Of a stretch of DNA of 64,000 nucleotides, positions 36,948 through 45,983 are shown piece by piece. A model generated the notes under the pieces. That model was not told where the DNA came from and made no database searches. It saw only the letters and a program-made list of their open reading frames with translations. The DNA is from an uncultured Erysipelotrichaceae bacterium (GTDB taxonomy: Bacteria; Bacillota_I; Bacilli_A; RFN20; CAG-826). How positions within the stretch are numbered: position 1 is the first letter of the stretch; the number at the start of each line of letters is the position of its first letter. The stretch spans positions 1-64,000 of the forward strand of contig CAMVEL010000009.1 in the NCBI GenBank assembly GCA_947166565.1, written 5' to 3'. A program made the translations under genes and the position numbers.

Positions 36948-38786
36948 TTATTCAACCGTGACGGATTTGGCTAGATTACGAGGCTTATCAACATCTAGTC
37001 CTTTGGCGACCGCGACATAATAAGCGAGGATCTGAAGGGGGATAACCGTTAAGCTGGCTGCGAAGAGAGGATCGATATGGGGGAGGGAGATGACGTTCTT
37101 CGTCGTGTCCTTGATGACTTCTTCCGCGTCCATCGAGATGGCAAGAAGCGCGGCTCCGCGGGCTTTGACCTCGACCATGTTGGAAAGGGTCTTCTCCGCG
37201 AGTTCTGGTTGGGAGAGGATTCCAACGACAAGGGTGTCTTCCTCAATAAGAGAGATGGTCCCGTGTTTTAATTCACCCGCGGCATAAGCCTCCGAATGGA
37301 TATAGGAGATTTCCTTTAATTTGAGTGAGCCTTCTAGACCAACCGCATAATCGATGCCGCGACCGATGAAGAAGACGTTGAGGGAATTGGCCCGGTTGTT
37401 GCCGATCCTCTGGAGGGTCGATTTCTTGCAGAAGATCGTTTTGATCTTCTCGGGGATGCCCTCGATTTCCTTTATATAATAAATATATTTCTCTTCGTCG
37501 ATCGTCTTCTTGGCCTTAGCGAGGTTGAGGGCGATGCAATAAAGGGCGATAAGCTGGGCCGAATAGGCTTTGGTGGTAGCAACGGAGATCTCTGGACCTG
37601 CCATCGTTAGGAAGACATAATCGGCTTCCCTAGCGATGGAACTGCCCTCCACGTTAACGATCGCGAGGGTCTTGACCCCTTCTTCTTTGGCTTCCCTCAT
37701 GGCCGCGAGGGTATCCGCGGTTTCGCCGGATTGCGAGATGACGATGAGGAGGGACTTCTTGTTCATCGGGAGTTTGCGATAACGCATCTCGGAGGCAAGT
37801 TCCACCCTAACGGGGATACGGGCTAGTTCTTCCATCAAATACTGGGCGACGACACCCGTATGGTAAGCAGAGCCGCAGGCGGCGATATAGATTTGCTCAA
37901 GGGAAGAGAGGAGATCATCGGTTAAACCGATGCCATCCAAATCGATTTTCCGGCCATGGCAGACTTTGCGGAAGGTATCTTCAACCGCGCGGGGCTGTTC
38001 CATGATTTCCTTCATCATGAAATGACGGTAACCACCCTTTTCGGCGGCGCCTGGATCCATATCGACGTGGACGAGTTCCTTGGTTATCTCCTCCTGATCG
38101 ATGTTGTAGAAATGGATTTCCTTCCCATCGGTGCAGGCGAGTTCGTCGTTATCGATATAATAGATTTCCCTGGTGTGCTTGATGATCGCGGGGACGTCGC
38201 TTGCGACATAGGCTTCGCCTTCGCCCATTCCGATGACCATCGGGGAGTTTTTCCTAGCTAGATAAAGCTTATCGGGTTCCGATTTGAGCATGATCGCTAA
38301 GGCATAGGAGCCCCTGATGCGAAGCATTGCGTGGGAAATCGCGTAAATCGGTCCCATATTGTATTTATTGAGGTAATATTCGATGAGGTTGATGGCGATC
38401 TCGGTATCGGTCTCGCTATAGAATTTGTAATCGTGACGTTCGAGTTTGCCTTTTAGTTCAAGGTAATTCTCGATGATGCCGTTATGGACTCCGACGACTT
38501 GTCCTTTAAAGGAAACGTGGGGGTGCGCGTTATTCTCGGTCGGTTCGCCATGGGTGGCCCAACGGGTATGTCCGATGCCGACGTGGCCCTTGGTCTTCTT
38601 ACCTCCATCGGTCTTATCGAAAAGGTTGGCCAAGCGCCCTTCGGCCTTAGCAACCACGATATTCCCGTCATCGCCCAAAACGGCGATGCCCGCAGAGTCA
38701 TAACCTCTGTATTCCAGGCGACTCAATCCTTCCAAAAGGATTGGCCCGGCTTGTTTGTTTCCGATATAGCCAACAATTCCGCACAT
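36948..38786 (-). CDS. glmS: Glutamine--fructose-6-phosphate aminotransferase
   Basis: MCGIVGYIGNKQAGPILLEGLSRLEYRGYDSAGIAV; C-terminal DKPRNLAKSVTVE. Confidence 0.97.
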   Translation of the reverse strand: MCGIVGYIGNKQAGPILLEGLSRLEYRGYDSAGIAVLGDDGNIVVAKAEGRLANLFDKTDGGKKTKGHVGIGHTRWATHGEPTENNAHPHVSFKGQVVGVHNGIIENYLELKGKLERHDYKFYSETDTEIAINLIEYYLNKYNMGPIYAISHAMLRIRGSYALAIMLKSEPDKLYLARKNSPMVIGMGEGEAYVASDVPAIIKHTREIYYIDNDELACTDGKEIHFYNIDQEEITKELVHVDMDPGAAEKGGYRHFMMKEIMEQPRAVEDTFRKVCHGRKIDLDGIGLTDDLLSSLEQIYIAACGSAYHTGVVAQYLMEELARIPVRVELASEMRYRKLPMNKKSLLIVISQSGETADTLAAMREAKEEGVKTLAIVNVEGSSIAREADYVFLTMAGPEISVATTKAYSAQLIALYCIALNLAKAKKTIDEEKYIYYIKEIEGIPEKIKTIFCKKSTLQRIGNNRANSLNVFFIGRGIDYAVGLEGSLKLKEISYIHSEAYAAGELKHGTISLIEEDTLVVGILSQPELAEKTLSNMVEVKARGAALLAISMDAEEVIKDTTKNVISLPHIDPLFAASLTVIPLQILAYYVAVAKGLDVDKPRNLAKSVTVE

Positions 38787-38794
38787 AGAAATAT

Positions 38795-38960
38795 TACCCC
38801 CTCCAATCGGAGGGTTCCTTATCTGGGATGAGGGGGCTTCTGTTTCCTTCTTTCGAAGGGTTTTTCTTCCCGCTCTATCGAGTCCCTATGTCCCGCGCTG
38901 GCATCCGCCGAGTCTTTCGATAACCAGCGCCCTCGTCGACTTATTCAGTCCTGGCGCTAA
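38795..38960 (-). ncRNA. glmS ribozyme (GlcN6P-activated self-cleaving leader)
   Basis: Minus strand: TTAGCGCCAGGACTGAATAAGTCGACGAGGGCGCTGGTTATCGAAAGACTCGGCGGATGCCAGCGCGGGAC; predicted cleavage between A38958 and G38957; directly upstream of glmS. Confidence 0.92.
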
Positions 38961-39084
38961 TAGGCAAAGGAAATCCAAAACCTATTTGGGGATAGTTTAC
39001 CATTTTAAACAATTGTGTCAAATCTTGGTAATTTTCCCCGATAATCTTGCGGTTTTCCTTTGCTTTCTTAAGAAAGAATAAAGG

Positions 39085-39945
39085 TTAACGGAGATCGCTT
39101 CTCCTAACCCCTATCCGAGAAATCCTTCGGCAATAGGCGGTAAAGGAATTTCCCGAAGAGGTCTTTCGCGGGTTTTTGGTATTAAGACTTTCTATGGCTT
39201 TGGTTTCATCCTCGGTGAGGGCAAAATCATCGATCTCGAAGTTAGATTTGATGTGAGGTTCGCTTTTTGAGCCCGGGAAAACCACGATTTCCTTATCAAG
39301 AAGGAAGCGGATGATGACTTGGGGGACGCTTTTGTCATGGGCTTTAGCGACCTTTTCAAGGAGAGGATCGTGAAGGAGGGTTTTGCTTCCCGATCCAAAC
39401 GGACTCCAGGCTTCGATGACGATGCCCTTCTCCTTCATGAGCCTTCTTTCTTCATCCCTAGTGAAATAGGGGGTGATTTCGATTTGGTTGATCGCGGGGA
39501 TAACTTCGGTTTTGCTTTCTAAAGCGGCAAGCTGCTTCATCGTGAAATTGGAAACCCCGATGCTTTTGGTCTTGCCGTTCTTTTTGGCTTCGACAAGACG
39601 GGTGTAGGCCGAAACATAATCGCCATAAGGGCGGTGGAGCAAAAGCAAATCCAGATAATCGATTCCTAGCCTATTCAAGGTGTTATCGATAGCTTTATCG
39701 ATTTCCTTGAAGGCGTTAGGGAAGATCTTGGAGGTAATGAAAAGCTCTTCGCGGGGAATCCCAGATTCCTTGATGGCCCTTCCGATGGCCTCTTCGTTGA
39801 AATATACATTAGCCGTATCGATATGGCGATATCCAATCGCTATGGCTGCTTTTACCGAATTATAGGCTTCGTTAGGCTTAAGACGATATGTTCCTAAGCC
39901 TAGTTCAGGGATAGCGTTCCCATCGTTTAAGACGATTTTTTTCAT
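39085..39945 (-). CDS. Aldo/keto reductase
   Basis: IPELGLGTYRLKPNEAYNSVKAAIAIGYRHIDTANVYFNE; LLLLHRPYG; IGVSNFTMKQL. Confidence 0.94.
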   Translation of the reverse strand: MKKIVLNDGNAIPELGLGTYRLKPNEAYNSVKAAIAIGYRHIDTANVYFNEEAIGRAIKESGIPREELFITSKIFPNAFKEIDKAIDNTLNRLGIDYLDLLLLHRPYGDYVSAYTRLVEAKKNGKTKSIGVSNFTMKQLAALESKTEVIPAINQIEITPYFTRDEERRLMKEKGIVIEAWSPFGSGSKTLLHDPLLEKVAKAHDKSVPQVIIRFLLDKEIVVFPGSKSEPHIKSNFEIDDFALTEDETKAIESLNTKNPRKTSSGNSFTAYCRRISRIGVRRSDLR

Positions 39946-40020
39946 TGGCTCTTCCTCCAAATGAATATTTTCATTTATATGGTTTCAAAGTCAAATAAAA
40001 TGCGTATAACCATTGCGGAA

Positions 40021-40364
40021 AACTATACGCCCGGATTCCGGCCCTAGCACCCCTTGAAAGGGCATGGTCCTAGGCGTATAGTTTAGGTGGTTTAATAACT
40101 CCGGCTATCCGCCGGCCCTGTTATTTACCACCTATGGGGGAGCAGCGTCCCTAGCAATAAGAGTGCCGCGAGCAGGATCCGTAACGCCGACCGGCGCTCT
40201 TTTGTTTTTCGGCACGCTGTATTCCTCCTTTCCTGCCGCGCCTATGAAACGTCGTTCGGGAGGCTTCGCGCGGATTGATAGGGAGCGGAAACGCATTCCA
40301 GATTTGTTCAATCATGGAAATGTCCTCCTACTAACCAATAGTGAAAAAATCCGTTTTTTGGCTC
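40021..40364 (-). repeat. Multicopy micro-ORF/structured-RNA element, copy 3 (full length, inverted)
   Basis: Reverse complement aligns to 22829-23190 from GAGCCAA to GCGTATAGTT; ORF A-like MIEQIWNAFPLPINPREASRTTFHRRGRKGG; ORF B frame disrupted. Confidence 0.85.
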
Positions 40365-40460
40365 AGATTTTTTCATCTTTTTTTGTTATTTGTTTCGGCG
40401 TTTTCCGAATTAGATAGATTTCATCGAATAAATTAAGGAAAAATATTTTTTCTTTTGTCT

Positions 40461-40491
40461 TTGACAAAGAGTTGTTTTAGGGTGAAAATTG
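40461..40491 (+). promoter_or_regulatory. Candidate sigma-A promoter of thrS leader
   Basis: TTGACA ... AAAATT upstream of T-box. Confidence 0.4.
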
Positions 40492-40494
40492 CTT

Positions 40495-40681
40495 ATGGCA
40501 AAGAAAGAGACACGCCCCTTCCTTATAGGGAAGCGGGTACCACTCTGGAGCCTTCTAGCGAAATAAGTTAGACGTTTCCTAGCGTTAATAGGATAAGAGA
40601 GCGTCTTATATATCTATATATTTAAGGCGAAGTAAGGTGGTACCGCGCTACTTGGCGTCCTTATGGATGGACGCTTTTTGT
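40495..40681 (+). promoter_or_regulatory. T-box leader (tRNA-Thr responsive, by context)
   Basis: T-box sequence AAGGTGGTACCGCG (40634-40647) followed by terminator GCGTCC-TTATGGAT-GGACGC-TTTTT; upstream of thrS. Confidence 0.93.
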
Positions 40682-40701
40682 TTATTTAGGAGGTAAGTTC
40701 C

Positions 40702-42597
40702 ATGAAAGTAATCTATTTGGGCAAGGAAGTCGAACTTGAGGATGGCATTATCGGTTTCAATGCCGTCAAGGCCCTTGACCCCGAACGTCGCAAGGAGGCT
40801 TTGGCCTTCAAGGTCGGCGAACGCATCTATGACATGAACCAAGTCGTTCCTGAAGGCGAACTTAGTTTCGTCTTCCCTAGCGATAAAGAAGGTTTTGAGA
40901 TGATGAACCACTCCTGCAGCCACCTTATGGCGCAGGCTATCCACCATCTTTATCCGCATGCCCAATTCGGCTTTGGCCCCGCGATTGAGGAAGGCTTCTA
41001 TTACGATGTCGATTTCGGCGAAGAGAAGATCACCGACGCCGATTTCCCGGCGATTGAGGCGGAGATGAGGAAGCTTTCCAAGGAGGCTATCCCCTATAAG
41101 AGAAAGGAACTCTCGATCGAAGAGGCCCTCGAAGTCTTCAAGGATAACCCCTATAAGACGGAGCACGTCCCTGAACTCGAGGCCCCAATCTCCATGTACG
41201 AACAAGGCGATTTCATCGACCTTTGCCGCGGTCCCCATGTTCCAAATACCTCCTATTTGAAGCATTTCAAGCTCCTCTCCCTCGCCGGAGCCTATTGGAG
41301 AGGCGATTCCAAGAACAAGCAATTAACGAGGATCTATGCGACTTGCTATCCAACCGAAGAGGCCTTGAAGGAACATCTTGAGGTCTTGGAGAAAAGGAAA
41401 GCCAACGACCATCGCCGCCTTGGCAAGGAACTCGAGCTCTTCATGCTTTCCGATTATGGCCCAGGGCTCCCCTTCTTCCTCCCAAAGGGCATGGTCATCA
41501 AGAATGAACTCATGGCCTATTGGAGAGAGGTCCATATCCCAGAAGGCTATAAGGAAATCGAGACCCCGACGATGCTTTCCCGTGAATTATGGGAAATATC
41601 GGGACACTGGGAACATTATAAGGACAACATGTACACGACCAAGGTCGACGAGAAAGATTTCGCGATCAAGCCGATGAATTGCCCAGGCGCCCTATTGACC
41701 TATAAGAACTCCCTTCATTCCTATAAGGACCTCCCGCTTCGCCTTGGCGAATTCGGACACGTCCATCGCCATGAGGCCAGCGGAGCCCTCAACGGTCTAT
41801 TCCGCGTCAGGGGCTTCACCCAGGATGACGCGCATATCCTCATCACCCCTGACCAAATCGAGGACGAAGTCAAACGCATCATGTCCATCTTCGATAGGAT
41901 GTATTCGGTCTTTGGACTAAGCTACTATATCGTTCTCTCCACCCGTCCCGACGATTATATCGGGGAAAAGGAATTCTGGGATAGAAGCGAGAAGATCCTC
42001 GCGGAAGCCTGCGAGCATTCCGGGCACGAATATCGTATCAACGAAGGCGATGGGGCCTTCTATGGACCAAAGCTCGACTTCAAACTCCGCGACACGATGG
42101 GCCGTACCTGGCAATGCGGAACGATCCAACTTGACGTCAACCTCCCCCATAGGTTTGGGGCCTATTATATCGATGAGAAGGGTGAAAAGGCCGAACCGGT
42201 CATGCTCCATCGCGTCGTCTTCGGCTCGGTCGAACGCTTCATCGGCATCCTCATCGAGAATTATGGCGGAGCCTTCCCAACTTGGTTGGCCCCCGTCCAA
42301 GTCAGGCTTCTTCCGGTTTCCCCCGAAGCCCATGGCGAATACGGGAAAGAGGTTTACGATATCCTCATGAAAGAGGGCATCAGGGTCGAACTCGACGATG
42401 CGAACGAAAAGCTTGGCTATCGTCTCCGTAACGCGGTCGTCTCCAAGATCCCCTATAGCCTCGTACTTGGCGAAAAGGAAAAGGAGACCCGTTCGGTCAC
42501 TTACCGCATCTACGGCCAAAAAGACCAGATCACCGTCCCTCTTGATGAATTCATCGCCCTCATCAAGAAGGCGATCAAGGAAAAGGCCCGTTTCTAA
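40702..42597 (+). CDS. thrS: Threonine--tRNA ligase
   Basis: TGS domain; HSCSHLMAQAIHHLYP; RLGEFGHVHRHEASGALNGLFRVRGFTQDDAHI. Confidence 0.97.
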   Translation: MKVIYLGKEVELEDGIIGFNAVKALDPERRKEALAFKVGERIYDMNQVVPEGELSFVFPSDKEGFEMMNHSCSHLMAQAIHHLYPHAQFGFGPAIEEGFYYDVDFGEEKITDADFPAIEAEMRKLSKEAIPYKRKELSIEEALEVFKDNPYKTEHVPELEAPISMYEQGDFIDLCRGPHVPNTSYLKHFKLLSLAGAYWRGDSKNKQLTRIYATCYPTEEALKEHLEVLEKRKANDHRRLGKELELFMLSDYGPGLPFFLPKGMVIKNELMAYWREVHIPEGYKEIETPTMLSRELWEISGHWEHYKDNMYTTKVDEKDFAIKPMNCPGALLTYKNSLHSYKDLPLRLGEFGHVHRHEASGALNGLFRVRGFTQDDAHILITPDQIEDEVKRIMSIFDRMYSVFGLSYYIVLSTRPDDYIGEKEFWDRSEKILAEACEHSGHEYRINEGDGAFYGPKLDFKLRDTMGRTWQCGTIQLDVNLPHRFGAYYIDEKGEKAEPVMLHRVVFGSVERFIGILIENYGGAFPTWLAPVQVRLLPVSPEAHGEYGKEVYDILMKEGIRVELDDANEKLGYRLRNAVVSKIPYSLVLGEKEKETRSVTYRIYGQKDQITVPLDEFIALIKKAIKEKARF

Positions 42598-42610
42598 AAG
42601 CGTTCCTAAG

Positions 42611-42640
42611 CAGGGCTCTAGAGGCGAATCTAGGGCCCTT
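42611..42640 (+). terminator. thrS terminator
   Basis: AGGGCTCTAGA-GGCGAA-TCTAGGGCCCTTTTCC. Confidence 0.75.
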
Positions 42641-42716
42641 TTCCTTTATCAAAAAATATAGAACAAAATATATAAGAGACCTTTTTATTTACTCCAAAAC
42701 GATATAGAATTATCTT

Positions 42717-43673
42717 ATGAGCAAACCTAATCCTCCTTATAAGTGTCCAATCGCACTAAATCACCATATCCTTAACCTAGCCGCGGACATCGCCTATAAA
42801 GCCGGCGTCCTCGAATCCAATGGTTTCTTCCCCGAACCAACCGATAGGATAATCGGGGTCAAAAGCATCGTCGAGCTTTCGGGAGGCCACCTTACCCCAA
42901 GCCAATTCAAAGGTCTTGCGAATGGGGAAAGCCTTCCCTCCAATCGCATCGCGAACGCCTTTGCCTCAATCTACACGAAACTTCCTAGGCTCAACCCCTT
43001 CGAACGTTCCTTCATCGAGCTCTATGAGAATTCCTATTTTATCGATGGGGTCCCTTCGAGAATGGGAAGGAAGGCCGCGGATTTCCCCTTTGCCTTGCCC
43101 TTAACCCCAAAGATCGAGCCGATGATGAACCATCTTTTCCTTTTCCTTAAGGGGAACGAAGGCAAAACCCATCCCTTGCTTCTTTCGGGGATGGCCTTCA
43201 TCGAGATTCTTTCCATCGCCCCTTATTCAAACGGGAACCTTCCTTTGGCCCTTCTTCTAGCGAAAGCCATCCTTATTAGGTATAGCAAATCGCTTCTATA
43301 CATTCCTTTGGAGGAAGAGATATTAAAAAGGATGGACGCCTTGTTCGCCTCGATTGAAGCCTCGGTGGAAAAAGGCGAATTATCGCCATTCCTCTCCTTC
43401 TATCTTTCGACTATGTCGATCGCGATTAAGCGTCTTCTTTCTAGAAGGGAAAAGAAAAACAAGGAAACGAGCATTCAGGTAAGACGCTTAATGGAAGTCA
43501 TGAAAGAAGGTAGATTCTATGGGGCGAACGAATTATGCGAGCTCCTTAACCTTAAGTCGCGTCTAGGTTTGATGAAGAATTACATCAACCCCGCCTTATC
43601 CGCAGGACTCATCAAACGTAGCGACCCAACCTCCCCAACCTCCCGTAACCAAAGATATGGAAAGGTGAGCTAA
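42717..43673 (+). CDS. Fic-fold protein with degenerate catalytic motif and C-terminal winged-helix
   Basis: HPLLLSGMAFIEILSIAPYSNGNLPLALLLAKAILI aligns to the HPFxxGNGRxxR region; C-term YINPALSAGLIKRSDPTSPTSRNQRY typical of Fic-wHTH proteins. Confidence 0.65.
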   Translation: MSKPNPPYKCPIALNHHILNLAADIAYKAGVLESNGFFPEPTDRIIGVKSIVELSGGHLTPSQFKGLANGESLPSNRIANAFASIYTKLPRLNPFERSFIELYENSYFIDGVPSRMGRKAADFPFALPLTPKIEPMMNHLFLFLKGNEGKTHPLLLSGMAFIEILSIAPYSNGNLPLALLLAKAILIRYSKSLLYIPLEEEILKRMDALFASIEASVEKGELSPFLSFYLSTMSIAIKRLLSRREKKNKETSIQVRRLMEVMKEGRFYGANELCELLNLKSRLGLMKNYINPALSAGLIKRSDPTSPTSRNQRYGKVS

Positions 43674-43674
43674 G

Positions 43675-44100
43675 ATGGGACTGCTTCTGCCGATTCTTTT
43701 CGCCGCCGCTAGTTTAGCTAGCTTCCTTCTTTTCAAGTTTTTGAAAAACATCAAGGAATGGCTTAAGTATGTATTTTTTGGTTTGACCATCGGCTTTTTG
43801 ATTGCCTCGATGACCTTCGCCTATCTTTTCGTCATCGATACCTTCCCCCTCGATAACGTCGTTAGGGGTTGCTTCGCGGCGACTTTCCTCTATGGCTTTG
43901 CTATCTCCGTTCTTTTCTTCATCTTGACCATCAAGAAGGAAAACAAAATCTATGGCATCGTCTTCACGGGGACGACCCTTCTTTTCGGGGTCCTTTTCCT
44001 CGTATTCGGCTTTATCTTCGGTAGGGAAAGTCTCCATAACGAGGAGGAGATCATCAAAAGCTCCGCCTCCGCGATCGCCTTGCTCTTCAATTTGGGATAA
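43675..44100 (+). CDS. Hypothetical membrane protein
   Basis: Four hydrophobic segments; ORF coupled with neighbours. Confidence 0.6.
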   Translation: MGLLLPILFAAASLASFLLFKFLKNIKEWLKYVFFGLTIGFLIASMTFAYLFVIDTFPLDNVVRGCFAATFLYGFAISVLFFILTIKKENKIYGIVFTGTTLLFGVLFLVFGFIFGRESLHNEEEIIKSSASAIALLFNLG

Positions 44101-44597
44101 TGGATAAGAATTACGTTAAGGACATTAGGAAAGACCTTGGGAGTAGGAAGATCATTTTGAATGCGGCCGGAGGGGTCATCGCCAAAGACGGCAAAGTCCT
44201 TCTCCAAAGGCGCAGTGACAACCGAAAATGGGGTTTGATCGGCGGACTCCTTGAACTTGATGAAACCTATCTTGAAGCGGCCCTTCGCGAAGTCAAAGAA
44301 GAGACCGGCTTAACCGTTAAACCTCTCTATTTCTTAGGGATTTACCATAATCATAATATGGTCTGGGCCAACGGGGACAAAGCCCATACGATCGGGGCTT
44401 ATTACGTCTTCGAGATAATCGAAGGCGAATTAAGGATCGATGAGGAATCCCTTGAGCTGCGTTATTTTGGTAAAGACGAGATTCCCAATTTGTTCGCGGA
44501 GGATCACCGTGAGGCGTTGAAGGCCTATTTTTCGGGGATAAAATACGACATTCCAGTAGAAAATAAGGCTAAATTACCTCTTTTCATAGAAATATGA
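44100..44597 (+). CDS. NUDIX hydrolase
   Basis: GGLLELDETYLEAALREVKEETGL Nudix box. Confidence 0.92.
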   Translation: MDKNYVKDIRKDLGSRKIILNAAGGVIAKDGKVLLQRRSDNRKWGLIGGLLELDETYLEAALREVKEETGLTVKPLYFLGIYHNHNMVWANGDKAHTIGAYYVFEIIEGELRIDEESLELRYFGKDEIPNLFAEDHREALKAYFSGIKYDIPVENKAKLPLFIEI

Positions 44598-44639
44598 AAA
44601 ATAATGCTTGATTTAGCCATATATTCGCGTATTATTTGC

Positions 44640-44770
44640 CTTGTCGATAGACAAGTAGAAAGCAATCGCTTCGGACGATTCGCCAGATTCCCCTAGGGAG
44701 TTGGCAAAAAGCTAAATGGAGAGACAACCGTTTTAGTGGGCCGGAAGCGAATGCTGTCCGGATTTTTTAT
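44640..44770 (+). promoter_or_regulatory. infC-rpmI-rplT leader with attenuator-like terminator
   Basis: Long structured leader ending in CCGGAAGCGAATGCTGTCCGGATTTTTT before infC; context as in the L20-autoregulated Firmicutes operon. Confidence 0.6.
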
Positions 44771-44794
44771 CGATAGACCTAGGAGGAATACACA

Positions 44795-45364
44795 ATCGCT
44801 TACGCAAACAAATTTGACCGCCGCCGTCCAAATAAGGCAGTCGACCCCATCAATGAAAACGTTCGCTACCCGGAAGTCATCCTCATCGGACCAGATGGCC
44901 AAAACCTCGGCCGCATGAGCTCCCGTCAGGCTAACGACATCGCAAAAAGTTACGAACTCGACCTCTTCTGCGTCGCTCCAGGCGCCAATCCCCCGGTTTG
45001 CAAGATCATCAACTATGGGAAATATCGCTATGAGCAGCAGAAAGCCGAAAGGCAACAACGCAAGAATTCCAAAGCCAACCAAGCCCAGCTTAAGGAAGTC
45101 CAACTCCATATCTCGATCGGGGAACATGACCTCCAAACCAAGGCCAAGCACGCGAGGGAATTCCTCTCAGATGGGGATAGGGTCAATATCCGCGTCGTCC
45201 TCAAAGGTAGGGAAATGGCGCATAAAGACCTAGGTGAAGCCCTCTTCGACCGTTTCGTGGAAACTCTCAAATCCGAGGATATCAATCCGACGTTGGAGAA
45301 GCCCGCGAGCTGGGAAGGAAAATGCTATTCCTCCATCGTCACATCGAAAGCAAAGAAGCAATAA
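44795..45364 (+). CDS. infC: Translation initiation factor IF-3 with AUC start
   Basis: AGGAGG-N8-ATC GCT TAC GCA AAC...: IAYANKFDRRRPNKAVDPINENVRYPEVILIGPDGQNLGRMSSRQANDIAKSYELDLFCVAPGANPPVCKIINYGKYRYEQQK; ORF-track ATG (44915) lies inside the conserved N-terminal domain. Confidence 0.88.
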   Translation: MAYANKFDRRRPNKAVDPINENVRYPEVILIGPDGQNLGRMSSRQANDIAKSYELDLFCVAPGANPPVCKIINYGKYRYEQQKAERQQRKNSKANQAQLKEVQLHISIGEHDLQTKAKHAREFLSDGDRVNIRVVLKGREMAHKDLGEALFDRFVETLKSEDINPTLEKPASWEGKCYSSIVTSKAKKQ

Positions 45365-45379
45365 GGAAGGAGAAAACTT

Positions 45380-45574
45380 ATGCCAAAGATGAAATCCAAC
45401 CGCTCGCTAATGAAGCGAGTCAAAGTCACAGGCAACGGCAAACTCAAATATGTCCATGCCTACAAAGGGCACCACGCCCCTTACAAAACCGCCAAGCAGA
45501 GCCGTCAGCTCCGCCGCGCCGGTATCATTGACAAGACCGACTACAAGAGAATTCGGTTCATGATTGTCAAATAA
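45380..45574 (+). CDS. rpmI: 50S ribosomal protein bL35
   Basis: PKMKSNRSLMKRVKVTGNGKLKYVHAYKGHHAPYKTAKQSRQLRRAGII. Confidence 0.96.
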   Translation: MPKMKSNRSLMKRVKVTGNGKLKYVHAYKGHHAPYKTAKQSRQLRRAGIIDKTDYKRIRFMIVK

Positions 45575-45593
45575 GGAAAGGAGATAATTAACA

Positions 45594-45953
45594 ATGTCAA
45601 GAGTCAAAGGTGGCACCGTCACACGCGCAAGGCGCAAAAAGATCTTGAAGATGGCCGAGGGTTACTTCGGTTCCAAGCATCTCCTCTTCAAAACCGCGAA
45701 GGAACAGGTCCTTCACTCCCTCCGTTACGCCTATGTTTCCAGAAGGCTCGTCAAGAGGGATTACCGCAAGCTCTGGATCAGACGTATCAACGCCGCTTGC
45801 AGGGTCAACGATATCTCTTACTCGGTCTTCATGAACGGCCTCAAGAAGAGCAACATCGCCATCAACCGCAAGATGCTCTCCGAGATCGCGATCACCGATC
45901 CAAAGGCCTTCTCTTCCTTGGTCGAAACCGCTAAAGGCGCGCTTGCTAAGTAA
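45594..45953 (+). CDS. rplT: 50S ribosomal protein bL20
   Basis: [69 protein letters not shown]. Confidence 0.97.
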   Translation: MSRVKGGTVTRARRKKILKMAEGYFGSKHLLFKTAKEQVLHSLRYAYVSRRLVKRDYRKLWIRRINAACRVNDISYSVFMNGLKKSNIAINRKMLSEIAITDPKAFSSLVETAKGALAK

Positions 45954-45983
45954 AGAAAAAAGAAAAACAAAAAAGTAGGATTG

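Noticed and set aside
40163-40417. 84-aa plus-strand ORF over copy 3 of the repeat
   Set aside because: Not preserved in the corresponding position of copies 1/2; the conserved signals (SDs, ORF A, stems) are on the minus strand here.
40461-40491. Idea that copy 3 of the repeat is the leader of thrS
   Set aside because: Copy 3 is on the opposite strand and thrS has its own T-box leader; they are divergent neighbours.
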